DNA of 64,000 nt, from the NCBI GenBank assembly GCA_012295275.1, contig CM022675.1, positions 16,235,689-16,299,688 of the forward strand, given 5' to 3'. The notes under the pieces are model-generated. The model worked only from the letters and a program-made list of their open reading frames with translations. It searched no databases and was not told the origin of the DNA. The DNA is from Chrysomallon squamiferum (lineage: Eukaryota > Mollusca > Gastropoda > Neomphalida > Peltospiridae). Below are positions 39,535 through 53,864 of the stretch, piece after piece; position 1 is the stretch's first letter; each line of letters starts with the position of its first letter. Both the position numbers and the translations under genes were made by a program.

Positions 39535-40596
39535 ATGTTAACGTGATGATATATTTTTGCATTTAAGGACATGATCTTGAAGCATCCCATCCTTGATATA
39601 GTGATATTTCTCTAGAGTCCCCCAAAAAAATAATTAAAAGTCAAAAACAAAACAGAAAAAACAAAGAAACAAACAAATAAAACTGCCATGTGCGCGTTAC
39701 TCATTTTCTAAACTGTAGAAATCACGTGAAAACAATTTGCCTGGAATAACGCGGTTAAATACAAAACAACGCGATGTGTTACAGTCAGCGCTGTTAAATA
39801 CAAAACAACGCGATGTGTTACAGTCAGCGCTGTTAAATACAAAACAATGCGATATGTTACAGTCAGCGCTGTTAAATACAAAACAACGCGATGTGTTACA
39901 GTCAGCGCTGTTAAATACAAAACAACGCGATGTGTTACAGTCAGCGCTGTTAAATACAAAACAACGCGATGTGTTACAGTCAGCGCTGTTAAATACAAAG
40001 TATTTTCGTTTAAAATTTATTCCACTTCATACAGCGTATATATGATGCTGGCGGCATTTTTACTTTTATTTTTTTATTAGTTTTTAATGTTTCTCGGAAA
40101 ATCAGATCTAAGAATAGATAAAGAGAACAATGTAAATGACCGCTATATTTCTTACTAGTACTGGCCTGCAAATAACTAAAAAAAACCTGTATATGTCAAT
40201 AATACAGTTTCCATTTTATTAATTATTATTTGTATTTTTATTTTATTTACACTTTTCTGGGGTTTTTGGTTGGTTTTTTTTTTTTTTGGTTTTTTTTGGT
40301 TTTTGGTTTTTCTTCCGGAGGAATTTTTTTATTATTATTATTATTGTTGTTGTTGTTTGGACCAAAATTAATTATATACCAAAAACTATAAATAACAACA
40401 TATTAAAATCTAAGTTGATTAAGTTTCTGATAATTAAAAAAACAACATTTTAAATATATTATAATTTTTCTTCTTTTCAGATGTTTTTCATACAAAAAAA
40501 TTTAAAAAGTAAGATAATAAAAAAATGTATAATTTTTATTTGGCTAGAGAAAAAAAATATAGATTTAATTTGGTTATCATAAAGAAAATAGCGCGC

Positions 40597-40662
<66 letters not shown>

Positions 40663-40871
40663 AGAAACACACACAACATTTATAACTGAAAATTAAATCT
40701 AATTGTTTCTCTAGCCATATAAAAATCATACATTCATTTATTATTTCTTTATTGTATTTCACATACACACACAATTATTGTTATTATTATTATTATGTTT
40801 ATGTTTATGTTTATTGGTATGTTTATTTCTATGATTATTTTAGATTTTCTCTCTATTTTTTATTTATTTAC

Positions 40872-40903
<32 letters not shown>

Positions 40904-41084
40904 TTTTAATTTTTTTTTTTTTTTTTTTTTACAATTATTATTAGGAGTAAGAAAGAAACAGTTGGCCTATAGTTTTAACATACTTCAGAACTAAATTACT
41001 GACTATTAATATAAAACAACAGCAACAAAAATAAAAATAAAATAAAGGGAAAACCAGCAAACGAAATTAAAGAGATTTAAAAAA

Positions 41085-41174
<90 letters not shown>

Positions 41175-41374
41175 AGTTTAAACAAAAAAATAATAAGAAG
41201 AAAAAGAAGTTTAATAATAAAAAGAAAAAGAAAAAAGATAACAAATTCAAAAAAAAAAAAAAAAACAAGAGAGCGCACAATCGAGATTTTCACATTTAAA
41301 TATGTATTTAAACTGCTACGTAATTAAAGGAATGAATTAACACGCGATCTAATCACTTCTAACACGACTCTTAC
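36703..41374. other. 4.7-kb 5' intron of GAD, repeats, no exon seen
   Basis: Holds (CA)n at 36763-36860, (AAT)n at 38045-38240, AGT-rich sequence at 38270-38470, (ATT)/(ACT)/(GTT)n at 39410-39532, (GT)n at 40603-40660 and (AAT)/(ATT)n at 41085-41173. Bases 38930-39000 contain an ATGATGGCGGGG start-like word without other support. Confidence 0.6.
39755..39996. repeat. 39-bp minisatellite, 6 copies
   Basis: Unit contains TTAAATACAAAACAACGCG and TGTTACAGTCAGCGCTG. Because 39 is a multiple of three and the unit lacks stops in several frames, long open frames appear on both strands; they are not genes. Confidence 0.95.
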
Positions 41375-41438
41375 CTGTACTGTCGCCGTGGCTACAGAAC
41401 TTGCTGTAGATTACTTTAATCTTCAGAGACCGGAGCGC
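41375..41438 (-). CDS. Possible N-terminal exon of GAD
   Basis: The minus strand has acceptor-like CGCTCTCTCAG, a 64-base open exon, then a GTAAGAG donor. Spliced in phase to the next exon (acceptor edge 36702) it gives an unbroken frame from ALRSLKIKVIYSKFCSHG through FVLFQSV to the ATG at 36679. It could be a coding exon of a longer N-terminus, as in vertebrate GADs, or a 5' UTR exon that happens to be open. No start codon lies between the nearest upstream in-frame stop and the exon. Confidence 0.4.
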
Positions 41439-41727
41439 CTGAGAGAGCGGTGGAAATTAAATTCTTATGACGTCTGAACAGTTTGTGTTCACTCAATTTA
41501 AGCAGGCTTTGCTTTGGCGGCGCATCAATTTGTACGGAGGGACCTCAGGGACATGAGTAGAATCGTCAGTAAACCTTGATGTCGTCAAAGAACAAAACGC
41601 AAAAAATCGGGTTATTTTTAAAAAGTTCACTGTTTCTGCCAGTTCAACATCAAACATAGAGAACCTCAACGCAGGGTGTTTTGTGTAATTAATAAAGTGT
41701 TGAATAACCCTGCGAGTCACGCACAGA

Positions 41728-41735
<8 letters not shown>

Positions 41736-41818
<83 letters not shown>

Positions 41819-41841
41819 ACACACACACACATACACACACA

Positions 41842-41912
<71 letters not shown>

Positions 41913-42074
41913 ACACACACACACACACATATATATGTTAAAAAGAAAAAAATGAAAAGAAGAAAATGAAAGTAACCAAACAGGGTCTCTGTCTTACTGA
42001 TTAGTCTGATTAACAGATACTCAGTTATGAATTATCTATTAAAATTAGTTCATAATACCTGACTTTATTATTAC

Positions 42075-42149
<75 letters not shown>

Positions 42150-42170
42150 AGAATATCATTGATACTACTA

Positions 42171-42200
<30 letters not shown>
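41736..42200. repeat. (CA)n about 200 bp, (ATT)n about 85 bp and poly-T
   Basis: CA with rare TCA interruptions at about 41733-41930, ATT at 42065-42148 and poly-T at 42173-42202. Confidence 0.98.
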
Positions 42201-42208
<8 letters not shown>

Positions 42209-42754
42209 TGTTTATAAAAAAGACGAAGAAGAAAAAGAAAAGAAACACGTTTAATCAAACAGAGGTCTCCAGTTGATAGACTAGACTAACAGGTAGAAAG
42301 ATCAAACCTCCGAACTGCGCCATTTGTGTAATTCCTGTTCTAGATTTTACTTATAAGGATTCTAGTATCTGACTTCCTGTCGAAGATGCTAATGATCCTG
42401 TGTTTATAATTACATAGTAAATAAATAGTAAGAATCGTGTGTGGTTTCTGATTTATTTATCTGCAGTCTAAACCATACATAGACATAATACGAGCATAAA
42501 TAAATACATAAATGAATTAATAAATGAACAACAAAAACAAATAAACAAACAAAAATATGTAGATAATTAAACAAATAAAAACAACAACAACAACAACAAA
42601 ACGAAAGAAACAGATTTTTTTTTCACTGATATTATTATTTACATCAAGTTATACATTATAATTTATTAAAACTGTATTTTATAACTGACGATCTTAGACA
42701 TTATAAATGATTTTTTCCTCAGTTCTGTGTAATGCTGAGGTTTGTGTGAATGTA

Positions 42755-42885
42755 GGACAAAAACCCGCAGGACAAAAAGCCGCCCAGTCCAAGAATAAAA
42801 AAGCGGACTGGGGGGCTTTTGTCCTCGTTTGCATTTTTTGAACTGGGGGGCTTTTATACCAGGTGGCTTCCGCCCGCACCCAGGT
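42755..42885. mobile_element. GC-rich hairpin repeat, probable transposon fragment
   Basis: GGACAAAAAGCCGCCCAGTCC is followed after a 14-base loop by GGACTGGGGGGCTTTTGTCC, its near-perfect inverse. A third related word (AACTGGGGGGCTTTT) lies 20 bases on. This composition is foreign to the surroundings. I suspect a dispersed element but cannot name it. Confidence 0.45.
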
Positions 42886-44299
42886 TTAAGTACGTGAGTC
42901 GTGGCTCTGGACTTCGCACGTTTCAAAAATGAAACATCAAAACCCATTAAAGTTATAAGCGCAAACTGGCGATCTCAGGCGATGTGATAAACCAGTTGTT
43001 CATCCGTAACGTACAGTTTAAAAATATCTGAACGCCGCCATTTTTCTGATGTCGTCACGTCATCGCCTGAAGGGGGGACCGATTTTTTAAAAATGTTCTC
43101 CCAGCGTCAGCTACCAGTCAACGATCTTAGCACGTGATTTTACGATCTCTGTTGCAAAAAGGTAAAAACGCGCCTGACTGGCGGTTCCAGACTCAGGACA
43201 AAGATGTCACTTTTGTGTTTCCATAGGTTATTTGCACTTGCGACTGGAGGGTGTATAATTTTGGAAGAAAACGTCTTAAAAGGATCAATTTCGCCTGCGA
43301 TCGGTTGCTAATGACCTGGTTGGCGTTTCTTCATCCAATAACGCCGTGTAGACGTTGTCTTCAGATGACTGCCTGTCACCGATTCCGTCACTCTGTTTGC
43401 ATTTCCAATTCACTCACACATTCTCTTCCAATCACACTGGCCAAACGTGTAGACTTTTCATTCCTCGCTTTAATATTGACTCTGGACTTTAAAAATCAGC
43501 GTAGTCCTCTGTGACTGTGTAGTACATGTACGTTTATATTTATGTGTGTATGTGTGTGTTTGTGCGTGTGTATGTATTATTATGTATGGATATAATGATG
43601 CATATAATCTGTGTTTTTGTTTCTTTAAATCCATTACTCCATTACTGTTTTATAATAAGTTAATAAAATGTTTGGTTATTTCAGATCGCCGAACAAATTT
43701 TTGAATTAACTAGTTCTTTTCTTTTAAGTTTTGCTAACAGTCTACGCAAATTTGACAATTTAGTTTATTTAGCATCAAAAAATACAAAAAAACAACAACA
43801 ACATTTTCCTAACTTCTGAACACACCATCATTAAATAATATTTTTAAAATATATGAATAGGGAAGTAAATAAGAATAAAATATTGATGAAGGGAATGAAG
43901 GAAAATCGGAAAGAAGGAAAGAAAGACAAAAAAAAAGAACTACAATAAGATGAAAAGAAAGAAAGAAGATGCAAAACAAAATGAGAAGAAAAAGAAGTGA
44001 TGGAAAAAGAAGAATTGAAAAAGAAAAAAGAGAACTTGGAACGGATCATACTATTGGATTCTGCGATCTCTTTCACTTCGATTTCTTTTTTCTTTTGAGA
44101 ATTATTGAAAGGTAATTGAGCGGAGATGTGTCACGAAGAAAGAAATTATCAAGTGAGTGGAACGTGTAGGTGTCTCAACATCTGGCTCTTATTAGCGGCT
44201 TCACCTCGACACACAGAGTCAATACAACTCATTACTTAAACTGAAATCTTTCTTATTTCATTGTATAATTTAGTCAATACAGTACTGACGGGTTTCAAC

Positions 44300-44300
<1 letters not shown>
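42886..44300. other. Intergenic between GAD and gene E
   Basis: A GCCGCCATTTTTCTG fragment lies at about 43033. An 87-codon plus frame at 43251 has mixed composition but no start context, splice signals or recognisable domain. Bases 43860-44040 are A/G-rich. Confidence 0.5.
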
Positions 44301-44302
<2 letters not shown>

Positions 44303-44349
<47 letters not shown>

Positions 44350-44433
44350 CTGTCTATCTATATAATCTATCTCTTTATTTATATCTCTCTCTACCTCTGT
44401 CTCTATCTGTCTATCTATCCATCTCTCTCTCTC

Positions 44434-44478
<45 letters not shown>

Positions 44479-44491
44479 CTTTATATCTCTG

Positions 44492-44583
<92 letters not shown>
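44303..44583. repeat. (CT)n, (CTAT)n and (TA)n cluster
   Basis: CT runs at 44303-44348 and about 44495-44582, separated by CTAT and TA repeats. Confidence 0.97.
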
Positions 44584-44585
<2 letters not shown>

Positions 44586-44892
44586 CTATATTTTGAATCT
44601 GTATATGTCAGTATGTGTTTATAGAGGAGCATATACCGATGGACACTTTTTTGTTGATTATTATTATTTTCGCTAACACTGTTACGAAATACGTGTTGCT
44701 GTTTAATTTCAGTTTAAACCGTCCCACTAAGACAGCCGACATCTGGCGCTAACTGCTGTTTACTCCAACATTCGATCTCCGAATTTTACTGTAGACCCTC
44801 GAAGGGTTCTTTCATTTTGGAGTAATTAATTTTCTGAATACGACAGCCAGTGAAAAGGAGATAGGAGAGGAAACAGAGTCTATGAGACAGCG

Positions 44893-45210
<318 letters not shown>

Positions 45211-45494
45211 GTGAAACACACTGTCCGTTCAGGTTATTTCGCGACTAATTTCGATTTATTTTCCAACATTTCTGTTTTATTCCGACATCAGTGTAAAGTA
45301 AGAATATTTACTATGGGCTCGCTTTAGCTAATTTTAGTTTTAATTTCACAGCAATAAATTAAATCCTATTCCGGATAAATGGAAGTAAAAGTGTTTAATT
45401 ACAGTTGAGACGAAATCAATACTTAAAAAAGAATAGTTTAATCTTTCACAGATTATATATTATTAACTTTGTAAATATATTTTTGGTTTAATAT

Positions 45495-45500
45495 ATTTTG

Positions 45501-45546
<46 letters not shown>

Positions 45547-46366
45547 CTGATATAAGGATCATTTGACATAAAACACTTTAAGAATATTAATCAAAATTAA
45601 AATACCAATCTCTGTTTTAAATTCTACATCTGTTTTATTGGAGAACACATATACTTTTGTATTTACATAATAAATTAACATAATAAATGGTTTATGTACA
45701 ATGTATAATGATGACGTCACAATAGGCTTAGCTAAGAAACAAGCAATAAACATAAGATTGTTTTTATTAAAAATATATTGTTCAAAAATTCTATAAGATG
45801 AATTAAGTTTAAACAACAAAAGAGTACAGTCAAACATTATTTTGAGTGCCGCCATTTTTCTTTACTTATTACGTCATCAAGTATATGGTGTGCCAATCAG
45901 TTATTTTCTAATTATTTTTAATTTAATTTAATTTAATTTAATTTTAATTTTTTAAATTCTAAAATAGAAACTGTATATCTACAATAAAATTGCCTTTTTA
46001 ATCTTCATGACCTTAAACAAATGGCTGTATATTTTTTTATCTGTACTTCCTATGGAATTGTTTTTACATTGATAATCATATTCACGTGTGTTTGTGAATG
46101 TATTTTAACTTATGAAACTAAATAGAAAAAAAAACACCGTTTTAATTTTAATCCCATGTATATATAGTTAAAACTATTTTAACATTTTTGTATTTATTTT
46201 CTAAAAACGTTCTGCTGTAAGTAAAGTTATTATACATAATAAAATAACAAAAGGTAAAAGTAAACTCGCATTTTCATAACAATATATATATATATATATT
46301 TATATATTAATTATTTTACAACTGTTTTACATTATTTTATTTCTGTATGTGTGTGCGTATAAATAA

Positions 46367-46434
<68 letters not shown>

Positions 46435-46547
46435 GCAGACAGATACAGAGAGAGAGATAGATATAGATGTATATACACACACATATGTGCATAATCACGC
46501 CAATATATATATACATATATGTACATTTATGTTTTAGTTGTGGGTAC

Positions 46548-46616
<69 letters not shown>

Positions 46617-46740
46617 GTGTGTATGTGTGGGTATGTATATATGTTTGTTTGTGTTATGAAAACTTACTTCAGTTCTAAGTAACTATTATTAATATTCAAA
46701 ATAAACACCCCTGTACAGTTGTTAGTAATAAATAAAAGGA
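45495..46740. other. 3' flank of gene E with (CTAT)n, (TA)n, (GATA)n and (GT)n
   Basis: CTAT repeat at about 45500-45546, TA at 46368-46405, GATA at 46406-46434 and GT at 46556-46625. A GCCGCCATTTTTCT fragment lies at about 45848. No gene seen. Confidence 0.7.
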
Positions 46741-46800
46741 CCAGATGATTATGAATTAAACACGAATATTTACAGGTGAAAGGTCAGTGAACTGATACTT

Positions 46801-47376
46801 CTAAAAATACGAAACAGTGGCTCTCGGGATTGACAGCGACGAAGACGACACGTCACTAAAACTCGACATCTTCGACTGTTTCCGTAAAGTAAACATCCGG
46901 CAGACGAGAACGAGGCAAACGATAAGAAGAATGACTAGGAACGCGCTGACGGTTAGTATGGTGACTAAAACCTCCGTTCTTTGGAGGCAGTCTTCCTTCA
47001 CCTGGTACTGGGTATCTGTACAAATAAAGAAAATTCAAAATAACAAATAATATTAAGAAATATTATAAATAAAACGAAAATCCCCAAAGCCTTTGCTCGC
47101 GGAAGTTTGTGACGTCACCGGATATTACGTTAGCGCCTTACATGCCACAGATGTATTATTAATATATATATATGCATGTCGTTGTTACCACTTGTGTATT
47201 TGTGTGTATATGTATATACATATATATACATACAGACATCCGAAAAAAAGATATGTATAAATATACAAACTTACATATACACATCTATATATATATATAC
47301 GTTTGTATGTGTTTTTCTGTATGTGTCTATGTATTTGTATGTATGGACTGTATGTAAAACACACACACACACATAC

Positions 47377-47462
<86 letters not shown>

Positions 47463-47592
47463 TTTTGTACCTTGTTGTTGTTCTTTCTTCACAACAGAGT
47501 TGTCGGCTATGCTCACAGACTTGGTTATAGTCATTTCTTTCACAGCTTCTGCCTCTCGCTTTCTTCTGTTCGTTTTTGGAGCAGGACAGTTC

Positions 47593-47654
<62 letters not shown>

Positions 47655-47757
47655 TAATAATAATAATAGTAATAATAATGAAATAAATAAATAAATAAAA
47701 ATAACTAACTAAATAAATAAGAATAAAAATAAGAATTATGAAATAAATAAATAATAA

Positions 47758-47793
<36 letters not shown>

Positions 47794-47955
47794 CTTCTTG
47801 TAAAAATGTAAATAACTTTTGTGAATATTATAATAAGTGATAATTAAAGAAATGTTTCCTTAGAATGTACAACAAAATATTTACAGTCTTTTAAACCAGT
47901 GATAAGCAGAAAAGAACAAACAAATATTTTACACAAATATATATATATATATATT

Positions 47956-48051
<96 letters not shown>

Positions 48052-48845
48052 GTTCATCTCAAATATGTTTTTAGTTATTTCTGGTGATGTTCCCTATATA
48101 TAAAACACTGTTTGATATATAACAGTTATGAACAATGAAGAGTTATATTTATTTTGTTTGTTTTTACAAGTTATAATCGAAGGATTATAAATATGGAAAT
48201 CACTAGTAACCCAAAGAGAGCCCTGAAAGAGACCAGGGGAGGTAACTAGTTACTTACAAAAGCACACTTGGCTGCATTCGTGTCGTTACATATCAGCACT
48301 TGACAAACAAACGTGATGTCCGATGACGTCACAAACTTGAAAAGGGAAATTTTTCCTGCAAATGTCCGATTTGTTGCGTCCATCTCAAAAGGTTTTCCAA
48401 TTACCGTCGAACCTTCCTTTGTGGGACATCTGCAATAAAACAAAATTTATATGATGTTTCTAATTCAAGTTTATCTAAACTTATCCTAAATGAACAAAGT
48501 TCAGAGGCAGTTTTAACGGATGGTTTGAGTGTTTGACTATCGGCATTCCATAATAACAAAAAGCATGACGGATTTCCTATGTAATTATGGTCTACATATT
48601 GATCATTATTATTGTTATTAGTCAATGTCTGAATGAAACTATTTATACTGTAAATAAAAATGTTGAGTTTTTCTGGGATGCCCGTGAAACGCCTGGCTGT
48701 TACCTAGGTAACTGTTCTTTAACCCAGACTGACTAAATTAAACAAGATCATTAATTGTAATAAATCTAGTAAATGTAGGCATAAATATCAGTTTCTTCAT
48801 TCGATTAATTATTTAATACAGTATTGGTAACATTCAAAAATTATT

Positions 48846-48878
<33 letters not shown>

Positions 48879-50334
48879 CGTTATTATTATTATTATCAAC
48901 ATCATCATTACTGTGATATTATTATAGTTTTATTTTTATCACAGTCATTTTCATCATTAATATTATCATTATCATTATAATCACCATTATTACTATTATT
49001 ACTACTGTTACTGCTACTGCTAATATTACTAATATTAGTAGTAGTAATAGTAGTAGTAGCAGTAGTAGTAGTAGTAGTAGTAGTAGAAAATAAAATATTT
49101 AATTTTTATTTACCCATTTTCTAAAATAAGGAGTTCGGTTGGAGAGTTTGTGTTTCCGTCAGACGCTTTAATTGACTTGACCAGCAGCGTCTTGAATCCT
49201 GTGTACATGAAACGAATAAATACTCAAACAAAACTGCTACTGAGTGAGACATTTCTTCAGTACTGGATCCGTGTCAATGTATTTACAATGTATCTTTAAT
49301 ACTATGAAGATCTCACTAGGCATTTCCATTTTTTTCTATGTAATAAATAACTAAACTTTGCTAACAATAAAGTATAGTCATAATAGAACAGGGCTACGAA
49401 AATAAAATTAAAGATATCATTCTTAAACCATTTTGCTGTAATGAATATGATGACCATAATGAAGTCATCATATGTACTGATTCACATAATAAATATGAAA
49501 TTTCCCAACTGCAAAGATTTTGTAAAATGTTTTATTTTATAATCAGTCTCTATCCATTTGCTGTTCTCTAATAATATTTCGGTGTGGAATGTTGATAATA
49601 TTTTACATTATTAGTATAATCCTGTTTTACGTCACTCACCACTAGTCACTGGAATGTTGAAAGAGAAATCTAAAGGACTTCCAATATTTAGACCAGTTTT
49701 GGGAATGGGCTTTTCTCCTGTTTTCAAACTGAACACAATCGGGTCATAATTCCCTTCTACATCTCCTCCTTTGTACAGCTCACTAAAGCAAAGAAACAAA
49801 CAAACAAACAAATAAATAAACAAATAAATAAATTACACAAAAACACAACAAAAAAACCCCACTAGATAATGAAACAAAATATAAATTTTATTTTGCATCA
49901 GGTAGCGATTAATACTAATATTTATGTGTACTAAAGATTGTGTAAAAAACAAAAAATGAGTAAAGGAAATCCATATACTCCCAATTAGTAGTTTAATGTT
50001 TTGGGCGACTTTTTGTCGCTAATGACAAATTATGACAAAATTAGTAATACTTTTACAAAACGTTTTAACGTCGCCATTTTAGTTTTTTTATAACTATGCA
50101 CGTGACGTCATAAGTTAATGGGGAAAGCTGGAATTTTTATTATTAATTTTATTTTTATTTTTATGTATTTATTTTATTATTATATTTTTTTTATTTTTTA
50201 TAAATTTATTTATTTTTTGTTGTAGTTATTGTTTCTTTCTTTGCATTTTCTAATACCATTATACAAAAGAATCGTATTACATCAGTCGGTGCTGTACACA
50301 GTGACGTCACGACTAAAGTAAAAATGTTTTAAAA

Positions 50335-50391
<57 letters not shown>

Positions 50392-50867
50392 TTGTTATTA
50401 ACTGAATTGGATTAATGAAACAGAAGTTGGAAATATGAAGACTATATTTAGACTATTTCTTCCTATTATCATATATTACATGATTAATAAACTAAAAGTA
50501 TATTTTAATATGTCTTATTTCTTACTCTTTAACGGTAACTCCTGACACCTTGCTTTCCACCACATTACTCTCGTTAAAAACACACTTCGCTTTAATCATT
50601 TCGTCTTTATCCGTTATAAACTGTGTGTTGTACTCGATGTAAAAAACTGCTTCGTATTCCCGAGAGCTGGTCTGAATAATCAGATTAAAGACATCAACAA
50701 GTTGTAACATAATATAAAACATAAATATCAGTCATGTAACATAATAATAAACAAGATACACAGGCACAAATGAACTTTCAGACAAAAGAAAATCGTCATA
50801 AACAAACGTTAAACTCGATAAAATGATAATACAGAAAAGAACATAAAGAAAAATAAAGAACTGAAGA

Positions 50868-50902
<35 letters not shown>

Positions 50903-52870
50903 TAGAAATATAATCTAACAACAACAGCCTAGAAAAAGTTTTAAATCCATTAGAAAGAAAATCAAACAAATACACAAATAAATACACAAATAGAAAAATA
51001 AATAAAAGATAGTTACGTTTTGAACGGAAAGGTTTCCACATTCCGATAAATCCAGGTTCAGAATGAGAGCTAAGCCTTGCCAGGTTTGAAGAACTTTATT
51101 TGAATCGTTTGTTTGAGCCGTTGTAACGTTGTTGAAAACACAGTTCTTTTTATTTCTGAAATTTCTCATAAACGCGATTCCATTAAATGTGCCGTACGTG
51201 TTCATATTCAGATACATTTTTCTGCCGATACACTGCACATCAACTAAAACATAGACATTAATACTGTTATACACTTCACATCAACTAAAACATAGACATT
51301 AATACCGTTATACACATCACATCAACTAAAATATATACGTTAATGTTATTATACAGCGCACATCCGTTAAAATATAGACATTAATACTACTATACATTGC
51401 ACATAAACTAAAACATAGACTTAATACTACTATACATTGCACATAAACTAAAACATAGACATTAATACTGTTATACACTTCACATAAACTAAAACATAGA
51501 CTTAATACTACTATACATTGCACATAAACTAAAACATAGACATTAATACTGTTATACACTTCACATAAACTAAAACATAGACTTAATACTACTACATATT
51601 GCACATAAACTAAAACATAGAAATTAATACTGTTATACACTTCACATCAACTAAAACATAGAAATTAATACTGTTATACACTTCACATAAACTAAAACAT
51701 AGACTTAATACTACTACATATTGCACATAAACTAAAACATAGACATTAATAGTACTATTCATTGCACATAGAAATTAATACTGTTACACAGAGCATATGA
51801 ACTAAAATATAGACTTAATACATCTATACAGACCACATGAACTAAAATAAAGACATATTTTTTTATACAGCACATCTACTAAAAAATATACATCTTGTGA
51901 TAAACTACACATCTACTAAAAAATATACATCTTGTGATAAACTGCACATCAGCTAAAAGACAGAAAACACATACCACCACTTCTGATAAAGCAGGAGCTC
52001 TGGCTGGATTGGCATGCTGAGGAGGACTGATCTTGCAACCTATGAAACCTCAGCTAACACTCCAGTCACTGAGGCACAGATTATAAATGATGAAAAACAC
52101 AAACACTCACCTCTTTTCAAACTGCAGTCAGTGCTGTAGTAGTTCTCCTTACACACACACGTCTGTCTGTTATTTACTGTTACACACTCTCCTTGTCCGT
52201 TACACTTCTGTGTAGAACAGCTGGAATTTCCCTTAGCAGCTTAAAACAATTACAACAGTCCAATCACATATCAATATTTCAAAATTATTGCCAAAACATA
52301 TTATAATGTACGTGAAACAAAATGTTTGTGACAAGCGAACTGGCTGGTACTGGAGTATGCAATACGTATTTCCAACAGTAAAATGGCGACGTCCATGTAC
52401 AGACAGCCAGACATAATATTAAAATGGAAATACTGACAATGTGTTTATATAATTATTTCCTTATAACACAATACACTTTAATAAAAGTAGAGATTATAGT
52501 AATGCTAACGTTTACTGAATAGAGTTACTTCCCTTCAGTAATAACTGATTTGGTTATTATCTACGTTGGTTTTTCTCTAAAAAATAACGAGAAATAGTTT
52601 TTTCTAAATATTTGAAATATTAAATACTAATTAATTATTAAGTAATAAGAATTACATGATCTGCATAATTAGCCTACTTGTTATACATTTCAGGTGGACA
52701 GGAGAAATATAAAGTTTTCAAGTAGATTACGTTAATATATCACATTCCCGATTTATAGGGCTGTGAATTTAAGTACTCATGACAGACTGGGCATTTTACA
52801 CATGTATATCTATATATATATCTTTCTTCCTCACATACATACATATATACAATCATACATAAATGTGTGT

Positions 52871-52909
<39 letters not shown>

Positions 52910-53682
52910 TGTGTGTGTGAAGAATTTCTTCTCATTTTAGTCAGTATCGTCAGCTGTCTTAGACTCACAGTCAGTATTTATCATTTATTTCTTTAGAACA
53001 TTCACACTAGCTGTTAGTTAATTTCCAATAAGTGGTCTGTTAACTGTTCCAGGTAAAAAACGATGTAATAAACGATGAGATAATTAGAGATGAAAACAGT
53101 GAAAATACCCGTTTTCTGTTTCACAGGTATCCCAGAACTTGTAACAATTTATGAGGCCTGATTAAGGTTGTGTGAAATAAACTGGAGATATTTGACGGAC
53201 TCGTGGCATAACGATAATGAAACAGAGTGTAATGTTAACTTACAATTTAAAATTGAGCATGCAAAACCGGAATAAAGAGAACTTGTGTCAGTACAGCGAC
53301 AAGTTCCGTCGATCAAACAAACACCCTTCGTACAATCCTGACCATTTCTATTACAATCAAAAGCCACCCGAGCTGCTCCGTTAACACACGTTAATATAGC
53401 TAGAGGAAATAAAAAATAAAACAATAATTTAGAACATAGGTGTGTGTGTGTGTGTGTGTGTGTCTGTGTGTGTGTCTGTGTGTGTGTGTGTTTGAGAGAG
53501 AGAGAGAGAGAGAGAGAGGGGGTAATGGAGAAATGGTTAGGTATTAATCGTTTCATGTATAATTTAACCCCCCCCCAAAAAAATAACTGTTTAAGAAAAA
53601 AACATCAGTTAAACTATAAAAATGTTTAAAATTAAAAATTAAAATAAAAAGACAAAAGACAAAATAAATGTCAAAATAAAGG

Positions 53683-53752
<70 letters not shown>

Positions 53753-53818
53753 ATGATACTAATTATTATAATAACAATTACAGCAAAAACAACAAAACAG
53801 GAACAGTAATAGTAACAG

Positions 53819-53864
<46 letters not shown>

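Noticed and set aside
43251-43514. 87-codon plus-strand frame
   Set aside because: Mixed composition but no splice sites, start context or recognisable family.
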